Of a stretch of DNA of 64,000 nt, positions 52,927 to 61,618 are shown piece after piece. How positions within the stretch are numbered: the first letter of the stretch is position 1; each line of letters begins with the position of its first letter. The stretch comes from Acidisoma sp. PAMC 29798 (GTDB lineage Bacteria; Pseudomonadota; Alphaproteobacteria; Acetobacterales; Acetobacteraceae): the NCBI RefSeq assembly GCF_030252425.1, contig NZ_CP126994.1, positions 930,001 to 994,000 of the forward strand, written 5' to 3'. The translations under genes were made by a program, and so were the position numbers. The notes under the pieces are model-generated. The model made no database searches and was not told where the DNA came from. It was given only the letters and a program-made list of their open reading frames with translations.

Positions 52927-55113
52927 CTAATCGGCGTCGCGGTTGCCACGCCAGACCCTGACGGCGGCCGAAAGCTCGTCGTGAAAGCGGCGGCCGAGCG
53001 CGGGGTCACAGAAGCAGGCGAGGGCGCGATCCCGATTGGCGTGCCTTTCGCTGTCGATGGCATCACCGCCTGCCATGATCTCGCGAATATGGGCCACGAT
53101 GTCTGAGGCGGTGGTGTATGGGCGGAAGCCATCGCCGCATAAGGCGCGCATCTCGGGGCGATCCGGCGCGATCACGCAGGCGCCGGCGCGCATCCCCTCG
53201 ATGACCGACATCGGCATGCCCAAGGGCAAGTCGGGCACGACCGTGTAAAGAAGCACGGCAGTGCGCGACAGTACCTCGAAGACCTCGGCGCGCGGCATAT
53301 TGATCGTCACGGTCGGCGGATGTGGACGACCGGCGGCCTGTTCCACCACATCATCGGGAACATGCTCGAAGCCGTTCGACCGCGCCAGGACGATCATGCG
53401 TTCGAGGTCGGAGACCTGGTCCATCACCCCAAACAAAAGCGGCCAGTCCTTCTTGGGCAGTCCCGCCGAAATGGAGGCGACCAGTGTCCGGTCCTGTGCC
53501 GGCGGCGGCATTGCGGCGTGCGTCGTGAAGATGGGCACGAGGGTATGGGCGCCTGGAACTTCGGCGGCATGATGCGGAAACGCCCAGACACCGACACAGG
53601 CGGGATGATCCCGAACGCGCATGACATCCGCAATGTCAAAGTCGAAGGAATGCACGCGCAATGCAAAAGGACGGCCGACACGCTTCAGGTGATCCAATTC
53701 GCCGAGGGCGTGGGATGTCCAATAGACGATGATGACATCGGGGTCATGGCCAGCGATCGCTTCGTCCAGGCCGGAGTAAATCGTCTGGCGCACCGGATAG
53801 GGCGATACCGATTGATCATAGGCCGCGAAAGCGACACTGGCACCCTGTGCTTCCAAAGCCAGCATCTCCTCCTCGATATAGGTTTCCGACATGAGGGGGA
53901 ACAAGGCGTTATAGGACAGAACACGCATCGGTCTCGTGGTATGGATGCGCGATCGCACGATCCGATTTTCCTGGAGATAGGTCAGACGATCGCTGAGACG
54001 ATTGGGGGCGTAGTTTGAATAGAGACAGGCGATAACAGGAAGTTCGAGCGGTGCCCGGGTCGCCGTGAGTCGCAGAAGCATGTCCCATTCGATGCTCGAC
54101 CGCAGCGCCGGATCGAAACGCGCTTCGGGCAATCCGGCACGATGGGCAAGCACGTTCATGTCGATGTAATTGGATTGCTCCAACCGCTTGCGGTCGAAGG
54201 GCAGCCACTCAAGCGCCGGCATGGCGCCGGAAGGAACGCCGTCTCGCGCGGCACCATCTTCGATAATGCGCGCGCCATACAGAAGCTCCGTGTCCGGCCA
54301 GCGGTCAAAGCCCCAGGCGACACCCCGAAGCCAGAGCGGATCCATCAAGTTGTCATCGTCGAGATGCGTGATGATGGTGCCACGTGCGGCCTCCAGGCCG
54401 ATATTGCGCGCGGCGCTTGTGCCGACACCCGTCGTGCGCAAAGCGCGAATGCGCGAATCGGCGAGGCCCGCCAGAAAGGATGCGGTCTCATCTGTGCTGC
54501 CGTCATTGACGACCACAATCTCAAAGCGCGTGTGACGCTGCGCCAGAACAGAGTCGATCGCCCGCGTCAGATAGGCGAGGCGGTTGCGGGTTGGGATCAC
54601 GACGGAGATCAAGGTGTCGGACTCGACAGGGGCTTGGGCGAGCCAACGAACGACGGTCCATACCTGCAACATACGGGCAAGGGTCACCTGATGATCGACC
54701 AACTGTGCGCGCGGCCCGAGCGCTTGCAGCGTCGGTGAGGAAATCACAGGCGTGCTACTCAGGGAGGATACCGTTTGAGTCGTCGAGGCCAGCCAACGCC
54801 CCATGTCTCGCAACTGCGCCCCATGGGCGGTTCCAAGATCGGCAAGGCCGTGCTCGATGCCCTTGAGCCAAGCCGTATTAGTGGTGAGCGCCGCGGTATG
54901 GGCGCTTCCCAGATCGGCAAGGCCCTGCTCGATCCCCTGGAGCCAAGCGCTTTGCGTCGTCAATGCCGCCGCATGGCCTTCCAACCAGGCCGTTTGCCCC
55001 GCGATGGCGGCCCCGATCGCGTCCAGGTCGGCGCGCAACTCGACGTCTGTCTGCCGCGCCTCAAGCCTTGCCAGCCGGTCAGTGAGATCGTCTAGAGGCG
55101 TGCGCTCAGCCAT
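52927..55113 (-). CDS. bifunctional glycosyltransferase (GT2 + GT4) with tandem-repeat N-terminus
   Basis: 728 residues from the ATG at 55113, which has GGCGGGG 6 nt upstream. Residues about 30-110 contain 25-residue repeats (AALTTNTAWLKGIEHGLADLG) encoded by exact 75-bp tandem units. A GT2 domain follows (about 165-390) with ISVVIPTRNR, VVNDGSTDE and the metal motif HLDDDN. A GT4 domain closes it (about 415-728) with GLPKKDWPLLFG and GMPMSVIEGMRAGA. It would add two different sugars. It is convergent with the 1125-residue GT by a 14-bp gap and lies downstream of the frlD hairpin. Confidence 0.82.
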   Translation of the reverse strand: MAERTPLDDLTDRLARLEARQTDVELRADLDAIGAAIAGQTAWLEGHAAALTTQSAWLQGIEQGLADLGSAHTAALTTNTAWLKGIEHGLADLGTAHGAQLRDMGRWLASTTQTVSSLSSTPVISSPTLQALGPRAQLVDHQVTLARMLQVWTVVRWLAQAPVESDTLISVVIPTRNRLAYLTRAIDSVLAQRHTRFEIVVVNDGSTDETASFLAGLADSRIRALRTTGVGTSAARNIGLEAARGTIITHLDDDNLMDPLWLRGVAWGFDRWPDTELLYGARIIEDGAARDGVPSGAMPALEWLPFDRKRLEQSNYIDMNVLAHRAGLPEARFDPALRSSIEWDMLLRLTATRAPLELPVIACLYSNYAPNRLSDRLTYLQENRIVRSRIHTTRPMRVLSYNALFPLMSETYIEEEMLALEAQGASVAFAAYDQSVSPYPVRQTIYSGLDEAIAGHDPDVIIVYWTSHALGELDHLKRVGRPFALRVHSFDFDIADVMRVRDHPACVGVWAFPHHAAEVPGAHTLVPIFTTHAAMPPPAQDRTLVASISAGLPKKDWPLLFGVMDQVSDLERMIVLARSNGFEHVPDDVVEQAAGRPHPPTVTINMPRAEVFEVLSRTAVLLYTVVPDLPLGMPMSVIEGMRAGACVIAPDRPEMRALCGDGFRPYTTASDIVAHIREIMAGGDAIDSERHANRDRALACFCDPALGRRFHDELSAAVRVWRGNRDAD
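54823..54997. repeat. 75-bp tandem repeat inside the GT2-GT4 gene
   Basis: ATGGGCG(C/G) begins units at 54823 and 54898, and a diverged third unit starts at 54973, giving an exact 75-bp period (25 residues). The first two units share long identical stretches such as GATCGGCAAGGCC. Such in-frame repeats vary in number between strains and can change coil length. Confidence 0.75.
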
Positions 55114-55178
55114 GATCATCCCCGCCGATGGTCAAACGCCACGATGATAGACGCGGAAGATGGGATTTGGCCACTTTA

Positions 55179-55198
55179 GCCGCGCCGCATGGCGCGGC
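55179..55198. terminator. hairpin after the frlD-type gene
   Basis: GCCGCGCC and GGCGCGGC flank a GCAT loop immediately after the frlD stop codon (minus-strand direction). No strong T run follows. It probably separates the frl transcript from the glycosyltransferase gene. Confidence 0.5.
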
Positions 55199-55200
55199 GG

Positions 55201-55998
55201 CTAGCCGAAGCGCTGCGGCGGCTGCGGAAAGCCGCCAAAATGGCTGCAGGTCTCGGCGGCGGCGTCGCGGCCTGCGGCCAGAGCCTGGGCCAGATCGCGC
55301 CCCGCGAGCCGCGCGGCCAGGAAGCTGGCGATGAAGGTATCGCCCGCGCCGAGCGTATCCACCACCGTCGTGGGCTTGGCGCCGATTTCGGCATGCGCCG
55401 TGCCATCCGACGCCAGACTGCCGAGCGCGCCCATTGTGACGACGACCAGCCCTGCGCCCTGCGCCAGCGCTTCGGTGAGCAGCCGCTGCGCCGCCGCGCG
55501 GGATGCGCCGGCGGAGGCGAAGGCGATGTCGAGCCCATCTGCACCGCGGTTGACGGCGAGATCCTGCGACACTGGAATGCCCATCGACATCAGAAGGTGC
55601 TTGGTGGCGCCCTCGTCATCAAGCCAGCCAAGATGGACGTGGCGCATCTGCGCCAGCCGCGCAAAGTCGCGGTCGGTGGGTCGATACCCACGACAGGCGC
55701 CGAACTCCTCCAGGCCCATGATCCGGTCCCCGGTGGCGTCGCTCGTCAATTCCGTAAAAGCCGTGACGCCATCACGCAGTTGAAGGCCGGCGATATCGAC
55801 CTCGTTCTCGACAAGCCGGTCGATTGTCCTTTGCCCGTCATGATCGCGGCCGACAGCGCCGAAATAGGCCGACCGAAGTCCGGCCCGACGAAGCTGAACC
55901 GCGACGTTCAGCGCATTGCCACCGACCGTGGACAGGCCGATCGGCGGCCCGTAACGGTCGATGCAATTATCGCCGACTGCAGCGATCTCCGGTTCCAC
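55201..55998 (-). CDS. frlD: PfkB-family kinase, fructoselysine-6-kinase-like (FrlD)
   Basis: 265 residues, the short PfkB form typical of FrlD. It begins AAVGDNCIDRY and has STVGGNALNVAVQLRRAG, GAVGRDHDGQ, and the catalytic DTLGAGDTFIASFLAARL with the base aspartate. It phosphorylates carbon 6 of a fructosamine using ATP. It sits 7 bp downstream of an FrlB-like deglycase, the pairing that defines Amadori-compound use. The substrate amine part (lysine, asparagine, glutamine or other) cannot be told. Confidence 0.82.
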   Translation of the reverse strand: MEPEIAAVGDNCIDRYGPPIGLSTVGGNALNVAVQLRRAGLRSAYFGAVGRDHDGQRTIDRLVENEVDIAGLQLRDGVTAFTELTSDATGDRIMGLEEFGACRGYRPTDRDFARLAQMRHVHLGWLDDEGATKHLLMSMGIPVSQDLAVNRGADGLDIAFASAGASRAAAQRLLTEALAQGAGLVVVTMGALGSLASDGTAHAEIGAKPTTVVDTLGAGDTFIASFLAARLAGRDLAQALAAGRDAAAETCSHFGGFPQPPQRFG

Positions 55999-56005
55999 CG
56001 AAGCC

Positions 56006-57016
56006 TCAGTACGCCACGCGCTTGTAGTAGCGGCGTGTGGTGAGCGGATGGTCGCGTTTGACTTCCAGATGTGCGCTCAACCGCTCCAGTAGCGTCGCGA
56101 GCAGAACCGGGGAGATCAGGGCGCGGGTGTCTTGCGAAATTCCTGGCATCGGGAAATCCGCAGTATCGAGGACGGTGAACTTGTCGGTATAGCCTTTTGT
56201 GAAGGCTTCGACCCGATCCGCCAAGGGGCGGGCCTCATCCTCGCCCTTAAACAGAATGACGCTGACGCCAGGTTCCACGAGTTCAAGCGTGCCGTGGAAA
56301 AAGTCCGACGCATGAACGGGGCGTGTGCGAATCCACTGCATCTCTTCAAGGATGCACATGCCGTAGTAGAAGGCTTGCGGCCAGGCGGACCCGGCGGCGA
56401 CCACAATATGATAGGGTTCGGTCCGCATCATCTCGGCCTCGTGCTCGGCACGCACCTCGAAACCCGCTTTCACATCCACCATCGCCTGCGGCAACAGCTG
56501 AAGTTCCGTGACGAAACGCGCGTAATCGGGGCATTCGTCGCCATGCCGCATGATCGAAAGGGCGATGAGCAAGGACTGAAGATAGAAGGATTCGCTGGAG
56601 GTATCGTCTTCGGCGAAATTGATCAGTGCATGATCGGCGGCGGCCAAAGGCGTGCCGGCATGGCCGATCAGGCTGATGATCGTGGCGCCCTGCTGCCGGC
56701 AATACTCCATCGCAGCAATGCTTTCCTTGGTCGTGCCGGACAGTGAGGGGATCACGACGATGGACTGTGCGCCAAGATGCTTGTGACCCGCAATGATCAG
56801 CTCAGCCGACACATCCATGAACGCCGCAAAGCGCGAATGCCGATTGAGCAGGAGCACCGCCGGCTGCATCAGGATGGCAGCGCCGCCGGTGCCGAGGAAG
56901 AAGATATTCCGGGCACCGGCTGTCAGACAGTCACCGATGATCGTGTCGATGCGCTCGGCCAGGGCGACGGCGCCCGATTGGATTCGCACGAAGCGCTCGG
57001 CGTCAAAATTCAACAT
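56006..57016 (-). CDS. frlB: SIS-domain fructosamine-6-phosphate deglycase (FrlB-like)
   Basis: 336 residues with two SIS halves. The N-terminal half has IFFLGTGGAAILMQPA and SIVVIPSLSGTTKESIAA, the latter the phosphate-binding S-x-SGxTxE loop; the C-terminal half has HIVVAAGSAWPQAFYYGM, HASDFFHGTLELVE and the late VKRDHPLTTRRYYKRV. It splits a fructosamine 6-phosphate into glucose 6-phosphate and an amine or amino acid. GlmS and AgaS share the fold, but LEEMQWIRT...HASDFFHG matches FrlB best. A TCAGACGT box lies 31 bp upstream of the start, probably the GntR operator. Confidence 0.85.
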   Translation of the reverse strand: MLNFDAERFVRIQSGAVALAERIDTIIGDCLTAGARNIFFLGTGGAAILMQPAVLLLNRHSRFAAFMDVSAELIIAGHKHLGAQSIVVIPSLSGTTKESIAAMEYCRQQGATIISLIGHAGTPLAAADHALINFAEDDTSSESFYLQSLLIALSIMRHGDECPDYARFVTELQLLPQAMVDVKAGFEVRAEHEAEMMRTEPYHIVVAAGSAWPQAFYYGMCILEEMQWIRTRPVHASDFFHGTLELVEPGVSVILFKGEDEARPLADRVEAFTKGYTDKFTVLDTADFPMPGISQDTRALISPVLLATLLERLSAHLEVKRDHPLTTRRYYKRVAY

Positions 57017-57045
57017 TGGGATCTCTTGTCCTCATAGATGTACTT

Positions 57046-57059
57046 GTCAGACGTTTGAC
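57046..57059. promoter_or_regulatory. GntR-type operator upstream of frlB
   Basis: GTCAGACGTTTGAC is a near-perfect 14-bp palindrome with one mismatched pair around ACGT. Its TCAGACGT core (57047-57054) recurs upstream of the potA-type gene and, in reverse, upstream of the GntR gene. Confidence 0.6.
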
Positions 57060-57084
57060 GAGTGCCATAGATGAGGTCCGAGTG

Positions 57085-58038
57085 TCAACGCAGAGCGTCC
57101 GGTCGCAACAGAGTCGACAGGAAGGTCCCGATGTCTGAAAGCGCCTGGGATGCTGCGGCAAACCGGCCGATGCCGCCCAGGAAACCGTGTGGCATGCCCT
57201 GCCATACATCGAGTCTGGCATCGACGCCGGCTGCCACGGCGCGTGCGACATAGCGGCGGGAATCGTCCAGCAGCACTTCGTCATCGCCGACATGCACGCG
57301 AACAGGCGGCAGACCGGCAAGTTCGCCGTTCAGCGGCGAGGCCTGAGGATGAGCCGGGTCGGCAGAACCGAGGTAGGATGCGATCAGGGCGGCAGCTTGG
57401 GGTCGGGTGAAATAAGGATCGGCCGCGGCCCGCGAGTCCCAGCTTTGTCCTGTCATGGCCAGATCCGTCACCGGGGACATCACAACCGTGCCCACAGGCG
57501 GAATGCCTGATGCGGTAGTGCGCGATAGCAAGGCCAGCGCCAGATTGCCGCCTGCCGAGTCACCGGTCAGCGCGATGCGTCGGGCGCTGTCGGCGGTGAG
57601 CGCGTCGTAGCAGGCTTGGACATCCGCGACGGCGGCGGGAAACGGATGCTCGGGTGCCAGACGGTAGTCCGGCACGAAGGCAGCCGCGCCGGCGCTGCGG
57701 GCGATATGCCCGACCAGGGCGCGGAACGCCTCCGCCGATCCCCAATTGAACCAGCCGCCGTGCAGGTGGAGGATGGTGGCATCAGGGCGAGCACCGTCCG
57801 GCTCGCACCACCAACCCGGAACGCCGCCAACGGTGTCCTGGCGGTAGGACACTCCTTCGGGTGCAACGACGCGCAGCATGATCGCGTCGAACGGGCCGCG
57901 TGCGCCCGGCCCCTGCATCTTGCCCTTATGCGGTTCCACCATGGCCCGCATGGCGGCCATTGCGCGCGCGTCTTCGGGTGTGAGGGGCCGTATGGCGCAC
58001 CATGACTCGGCGGCCGTCAGCGTGGGATGGGTCAGCAT
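57085..58038 (-). CDS. alpha/beta hydrolase, hormone-sensitive-lipase-type esterase
   Basis: 317 residues. The oxyanion motif is LHLHGGW, with the second glycine changed from the usual HGGG, and the nucleophile motif is TGDSAGGN. The later DDEVLLDDSRRY and MPHGF carry the aspartate and histidine. It hydrolyses short acyl esters in the cytoplasm. It is divergent from a TetR repressor gene with a clean palindrome between them, so it is probably repressed by it. It lies upstream of frlB on the same strand but has its own promoter region. Confidence 0.85.
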   Translation of the reverse strand: MLTHPTLTAAESWCAIRPLTPEDARAMAAMRAMVEPHKGKMQGPGARGPFDAIMLRVVAPEGVSYRQDTVGGVPGWWCEPDGARPDATILHLHGGWFNWGSAEAFRALVGHIARSAGAAAFVPDYRLAPEHPFPAAVADVQACYDALTADSARRIALTGDSAGGNLALALLSRTTASGIPPVGTVVMSPVTDLAMTGQSWDSRAAADPYFTRPQAAALIASYLGSADPAHPQASPLNGELAGLPPVRVHVGDDEVLLDDSRRYVARAVAAGVDARLDVWQGMPHGFLGGIGRFAAASQALSDIGTFLSTLLRPDALR

Positions 58039-58073
58039 GTACTACTCCTGCGCGGCATCGCGGCCGCATTAAA

Positions 58074-58088
58074 TTTACGTGACGTAAA
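58074..58088. promoter_or_regulatory. TetR-type operator
   Basis: TTTACGT-G-ACGTAAA is a perfect palindrome of 7-bp arms around one base. It lies midway between the divergent hydrolase and TetR genes in AT-rich sequence, the classic position for mutual repression. Confidence 0.7.
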
Positions 58089-58147
58089 GTAAATTAAAGA
58101 ATGCGATTGTCAATTCCCTTTACGGTGCGTTCAGTTAATATGGCCGT

Positions 58148-58765
58148 ATGACCCGTCCTTTATCCGCCCGCCTTGGCCGCCCGCGTGGCGACATGGCGGA
58201 ATCCCATCGTGCGATCCTCGATGCGGTGCATGACCTGTTGCAGGAAACCTCCGTCCGTGACCTGACGATGGAGGCCGTGGCCAGGCGGGCCGGTGTCGGC
58301 AAACCGACGCTCTATAAGTGGTGGTCGTCCAAGGCGGCTCTTGTGTTCAGCATGTTCCACGAGCGGCTGGCCCACGAAGGGGACGCCGAGGAGGCTGCGA
58401 CGGTGGAGGCGGCCCTTCGCACCCGCATGAAGCACCTCATCCACGCCTTCAACGGGCTATTCGGCAGGGTGATGGCCGAGTTGATTGCCGAAGGGCAGAG
58501 TGACCCGGCTTTGCTGCGGGAGTTGTATGACCGCCACATCAGCCCGCGGCGCACTGCGATCATCGCCGACATCGAGCGTGGAAAAGCGAGCGGCGAGTTC
58601 GCGTCAGACACGAACGCGGAGCTACTGGTCGATACGATCTTTGGGCCGCCCTACTATAGGTTGCTGCTACGAACCGGCCCGCTGACTGAGACATACGGAG
58701 ACGACTTGATCGACCAGGTTCTTCGCAGCGCGCCGATGGCTTTGCGAAAGTCATCGCCAGGGTGA
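58148..58765 (+). CDS. TetR/AcrR-family repressor
   Basis: 205 residues. The HTH is at about residues 20-65, reading TMEAVARRAGVGKPTLYKWWSSK, followed by an all-helical ligand domain typical of the PsrA/AcrR C-terminal type (LRTRMKHLIHAFNGLFGRVMAE). It likely represses the divergent esterase gene through the palindrome at 58074-58088 and responds to an ester or acid product. Confidence 0.88.
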   Translation: MTRPLSARLGRPRGDMAESHRAILDAVHDLLQETSVRDLTMEAVARRAGVGKPTLYKWWSSKAALVFSMFHERLAHEGDAEEAATVEAALRTRMKHLIHAFNGLFGRVMAELIAEGQSDPALLRELYDRHISPRRTAIIADIERGKASGEFASDTNAELLVDTIFGPPYYRLLLRTGPLTETYGDDLIDQVLRSAPMALRKSSPG

Positions 58766-58817
58766 AAACACCTATAGGACTTTCCACAAACCCGCAGAGT
58801 GCCTAAATTCACGCCAG

Positions 58818-58834
58818 ATCTTACGTCTGATAAG
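58818..58834. promoter_or_regulatory. GntR-type operator upstream of its own gene
   Basis: TCTTA-CGTCTGA-TAAGA has perfect 5-bp arms and contains ACGTCTGA (58823-58830), the reverse complement of the TCAGACGT core found upstream of frlB and of the transporter. Autoregulation is likely. Confidence 0.55.
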
Positions 58835-58841
58835 AGGTTCA

Positions 58842-59585
58842 ATGCTCAAGCAGCGTTCGTTGCGACAGACGAAGTCGGTAGGACAGCAGGCGCGCGACGC
58901 TGTCGTCGATATGATCCTGCGTCAAAACATGAAAGTCGGCGACAAGCTGCCGTCCGAGACTGAGCTGAGCCAGACCTTCGACATTTCGCGGCCGATGCTG
59001 CGGGAAGCGTTGCGTCTTCTGGAACAGGAAGGGCTTGTCCGCACCGAACATGGGCGCGGCCGTTTTCTGTCCGCGGCCTCGGCCCTGACGATTGCGCGGC
59101 CGATCACGGCCTATGAGAGCATCACCGTGATGTTGCGCGAGCTTGGCTACACGCCCGAGACGAAGGTGCTGTCGTGGCGGGAAGGCCGTGCCGATGAGGA
59201 TGAAATTGCAGCGACGGCCCTCGGCTGCACGCCTGATACCAGCCTGATCTTTGTGGAGCGCTTGCGCGTTCAGGGCAGCGATCCCCTGGTCTATTCCATC
59301 GAAGTGGTGCCGCGCGATTGCCTGCCGGCGGGACTGGGTGCCGATGATCTGGCGGGATCGCTCAATGATTTGCTTGGCCGGCAACAGCAGCAGCCGCGCA
59401 TGTCCTCCGCGTCAGTCACGGCGACGGACCTTCCCATGGGCGTCGGGGGGCTCATCAACTCTCATGAAAATCATTGTTGGCTGTTGATCACCGAGACCTG
59501 CCTGACGGATGAAGGGGTGCCGGTTGTCTATGCGCGCGACTATCATCGCGGCGATCTGTTTTCGTTCAATTTTTCGCGTCGCTAA
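58842..59585 (+). CDS. GntR-family regulator with UTRA domain (HutC subfamily)
   Basis: 247 residues. The winged helix (about 12-75) has DKLPSETELSQTFDISRPMLREALRLLEQEGLVRTEHGRGRF. The UTRA effector domain (about 90-245) has VLSWREG, FVERLRV, YSIEVVP and YHRGDLFSFNF at the end. HutC-type regulators are released from DNA by a pathway metabolite such as a phosphorylated sugar or amino acid. Three related operators mark frlB, the ABC transporter and its own promoter, so it is the likely local regulator. It converges on the binding-protein gene of that transporter. Confidence 0.88.
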   Translation: MLKQRSLRQTKSVGQQARDAVVDMILRQNMKVGDKLPSETELSQTFDISRPMLREALRLLEQEGLVRTEHGRGRFLSAASALTIARPITAYESITVMLRELGYTPETKVLSWREGRADEDEIAATALGCTPDTSLIFVERLRVQGSDPLVYSIEVVPRDCLPAGLGADDLAGSLNDLLGRQQQQPRMSSASVTATDLPMGVGGLINSHENHCWLLITETCLTDEGVPVVYARDYHRGDLFSFNFSRR

Positions 59586-59590
59586 AAGGC

Positions 59591-59616
59591 CCGACGCGCC
59601 TTTTGGGGCGCGTCGG
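59591..59616. terminator. bidirectional terminator between GntR and binding-protein genes
   Basis: CCGACGCGCC and GGCGCGTCGG form a 10-bp stem around TTTTGG. On the minus strand the hairpin is followed by CTTTTAGC, giving a usable T run for the transporter transcript. Confidence 0.7.
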
Positions 59617-59628
59617 TAGAACCAAAGG

Positions 59629-60756
59629 TTACTGGCCGGCTTTGTAATTGACCCAGCCGTCAGACACGGCCTTGTTGGCGGCAGAGGTGCGCGGGGTCTG
59701 CAGAATGATCCGCTTGATGGTATCGGCGGTCGGATAGATTGTCGGGTTATTCGCAATCACCGGCTGCACGGTGGGCATCGCCGCCGTATTGGCCATCGGA
59801 TAGCCCAGCGAGTTGATGATATCGGCGCTCACATCCGGGGACATGATATAGTTCAGGAATAGCAGCGCATTCTTCGGATGCGGTGCGTCGCTCATCACCG
59901 CCAGATTGTCGATGTATTCCGGGGCGCCTTCAGTGGGAATGACGAATTGCAGCTTGAAGGTCTTGTGGGCGGCTGCGGCCTGCGCCTGAGCCTGGACATC
60001 ATTGCCGACCCAGCCGACCGAGACGCAGATATCCCCTGCGGCGAGAGCATTCAGGTAGTTGTTGGAATCGATGGTGCGGACGGTGTCATGCACCTTCTTG
60101 ATGGTGGCATAGGCGTCGGCGATGTCTTGCAGGTTCTGCGTATTTGGGCTCTTGCCGTCGTAGATGAGGGCGAGCTGAATCACGTCCTCAGGCGAATCGA
60201 CATAGTTGATGCCGCATTTCTTGATCTGCTCGGCGATCTTGGGGTCGAACAGCAGGCGCAGGCTGTTGACCGGCGCATCCGGCATCACCTTCTTGATCAT
60301 ATCGGCATTATAGATGAATCCGGTATAGCCGATGATATAGGGCATCGTGTAGGCGTTCTGCGGATCGGTGCCGCTCTTGGCGATCTGGGCGAGAACCTTG
60401 GGGTCCAGGTTCTTCCAGTTGGGAAGCGCCGCTTTGTCGAGCTTGGCATAGATGCCGGCATGAATGCCGCGCGGGTAGAACATGGTGGAGGGCACCACCA
60501 CGTCATAGCCGCTGTCGCCGGCCATCAGCTTGGCTTCCATCTCATTGTCGCTGCCGAAGGTGTCGTAATGCACCGTGATGCCGTATTTCTTCGTGAAATT
60601 CTTGATGGTATCGGGCGCGAAGTAATCGGCCCAATTGTAGATATTGAGGACCTTTTCCTTGTCCATGTCCTGAGCGCGCGCGCCATGAACGAGGAAGGTG
60701 GACCCCAATGCGAAAGCGAGGGTGAGGATCGATTTGGAAAGAAAAGACGTCTTCAT
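59629..60756 (-). CDS. periplasmic binding protein of polyamine/opine-type ABC transporter (PotD/PotF family)
   Basis: 375 residues from the ATG at 60756, with AGGAG 6 nt upstream of it; the ATG at 60762 is too close to that site. A Sec signal peptide ends ARAQDM. The mature part reads VLNIYNWADYFAPDTIKNF, the PotD/PotF pattern, with YDVVVPSTMF and VSVGWVGND later. This fold also binds mannityl opines and deoxyfructosyl amino acids in agrobacteria. Placed beside frlB and frlD, a fructosyl-amino-acid substrate is more likely than putrescine. It is the last gene of its operon. Confidence 0.88.
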   Translation of the reverse strand: MKTSFLSKSILTLAFALGSTFLVHGARAQDMDKEKVLNIYNWADYFAPDTIKNFTKKYGITVHYDTFGSDNEMEAKLMAGDSGYDVVVPSTMFYPRGIHAGIYAKLDKAALPNWKNLDPKVLAQIAKSGTDPQNAYTMPYIIGYTGFIYNADMIKKVMPDAPVNSLRLLFDPKIAEQIKKCGINYVDSPEDVIQLALIYDGKSPNTQNLQDIADAYATIKKVHDTVRTIDSNNYLNALAAGDICVSVGWVGNDVQAQAQAAAAHKTFKLQFVIPTEGAPEYIDNLAVMSDAPHPKNALLFLNYIMSPDVSADIINSLGYPMANTAAMPTVQPVIANNPTIYPTADTIKRIILQTPRTSAANKAVSDGWVNYKAGQ

Positions 60757-60790
60757 AACCATCTCCTGTGAAAGGTTTGATCGCTTTCGT

Positions 60791-61618
60791 CTAATCGGCG
60801 CCCTGTTGAAGGGAACGCCGTCTTTGCAACAACCCGATGCCCAGGGTCAGAATACCCGCAGCCAGGACGAAGAGCGTTGCTATGGCATTGATGTCTGGCT
60901 TCACGCCGCGCCGGACCAAGGAAAAGATGAGCAAAGGCAGTGTCGTCGAGCCGGGGCCCGAGGTGAACTGCGTGATGACGACATCGTCGAGGCTGATGGA
61001 AAAGCCGAGCAGCCAGCCTGCGGCGATCCCCGGCGCAATGAGAGGAACGGTGACGAGAAAGAAGGCGACGATCGGCCGCGCGCCGAGATCGGCGGCGGCT
61101 TCCTCGAAAGATCGATCGAGGCCCGCCAAGCGGCCCTGCACCACGATCGTCACGAAGGCCGCCGTATAGGTGATATGGGCGAGCACGATGGTGGTCACGC
61201 CGCGATGGCGCGGCCAGCCGGTGAGGTTTTCCATGCCGACGAACAGAAGCAGCAGGGACACCGCCAGCACGATTTCGGGCATCACCAAAGGTGCGGTCGC
61301 CATGATCGCGAGCAGCGTGCGGCCCTTGAAGCGGCCGAAGCGCGACAGGATCAATCCGACGAGCGTGCCGATGATCATGGCACCGGTGGCGCTCAGGGCC
61401 GCGATCTCCACCGACAATCGTGCCGCATGCAGCACATCGGAATTATTGAACAACTCGCTGTACCAATGGAGCGAAAAGCCGCTCCAGACCGTTGTTGAGG
61501 TCGAGCCGTTGAAGGAAAACAGCACGACTAGGACAATCGGCGCATAGAGAAAGATGAGCCCGGCGATGAGCACGATGCGGAGCCGAACGCGAAGGGCGGG
61601 GCTCGCGATGATGCTCAT
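60791..61618 (-). CDS. polyamine/opine-type ABC permease (PotC family)
   Basis: 275 residues from the ATG at 61618, which overlaps the PotB-type stop (ATGA). It has six expected spans and the coupling loop EAAADLGARPIVAFF, together with LAHITYTAAFVTIVV. Closest family is PotC/PotI. It pairs with the PotB-type protein to form the inner-membrane channel. Confidence 0.9.
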   Translation of the reverse strand: MSIIASPALRVRLRIVLIAGLIFLYAPIVLVVLFSFNGSTSTTVWSGFSLHWYSELFNNSDVLHAARLSVEIAALSATGAMIIGTLVGLILSRFGRFKGRTLLAIMATAPLVMPEIVLAVSLLLLFVGMENLTGWPRHRGVTTIVLAHITYTAAFVTIVVQGRLAGLDRSFEEAAADLGARPIVAFFLVTVPLIAPGIAAGWLLGFSISLDDVVITQFTSGPGSTTLPLLIFSLVRRGVKPDINAIATLFVLAAGILTLGIGLLQRRRSLQQGAD

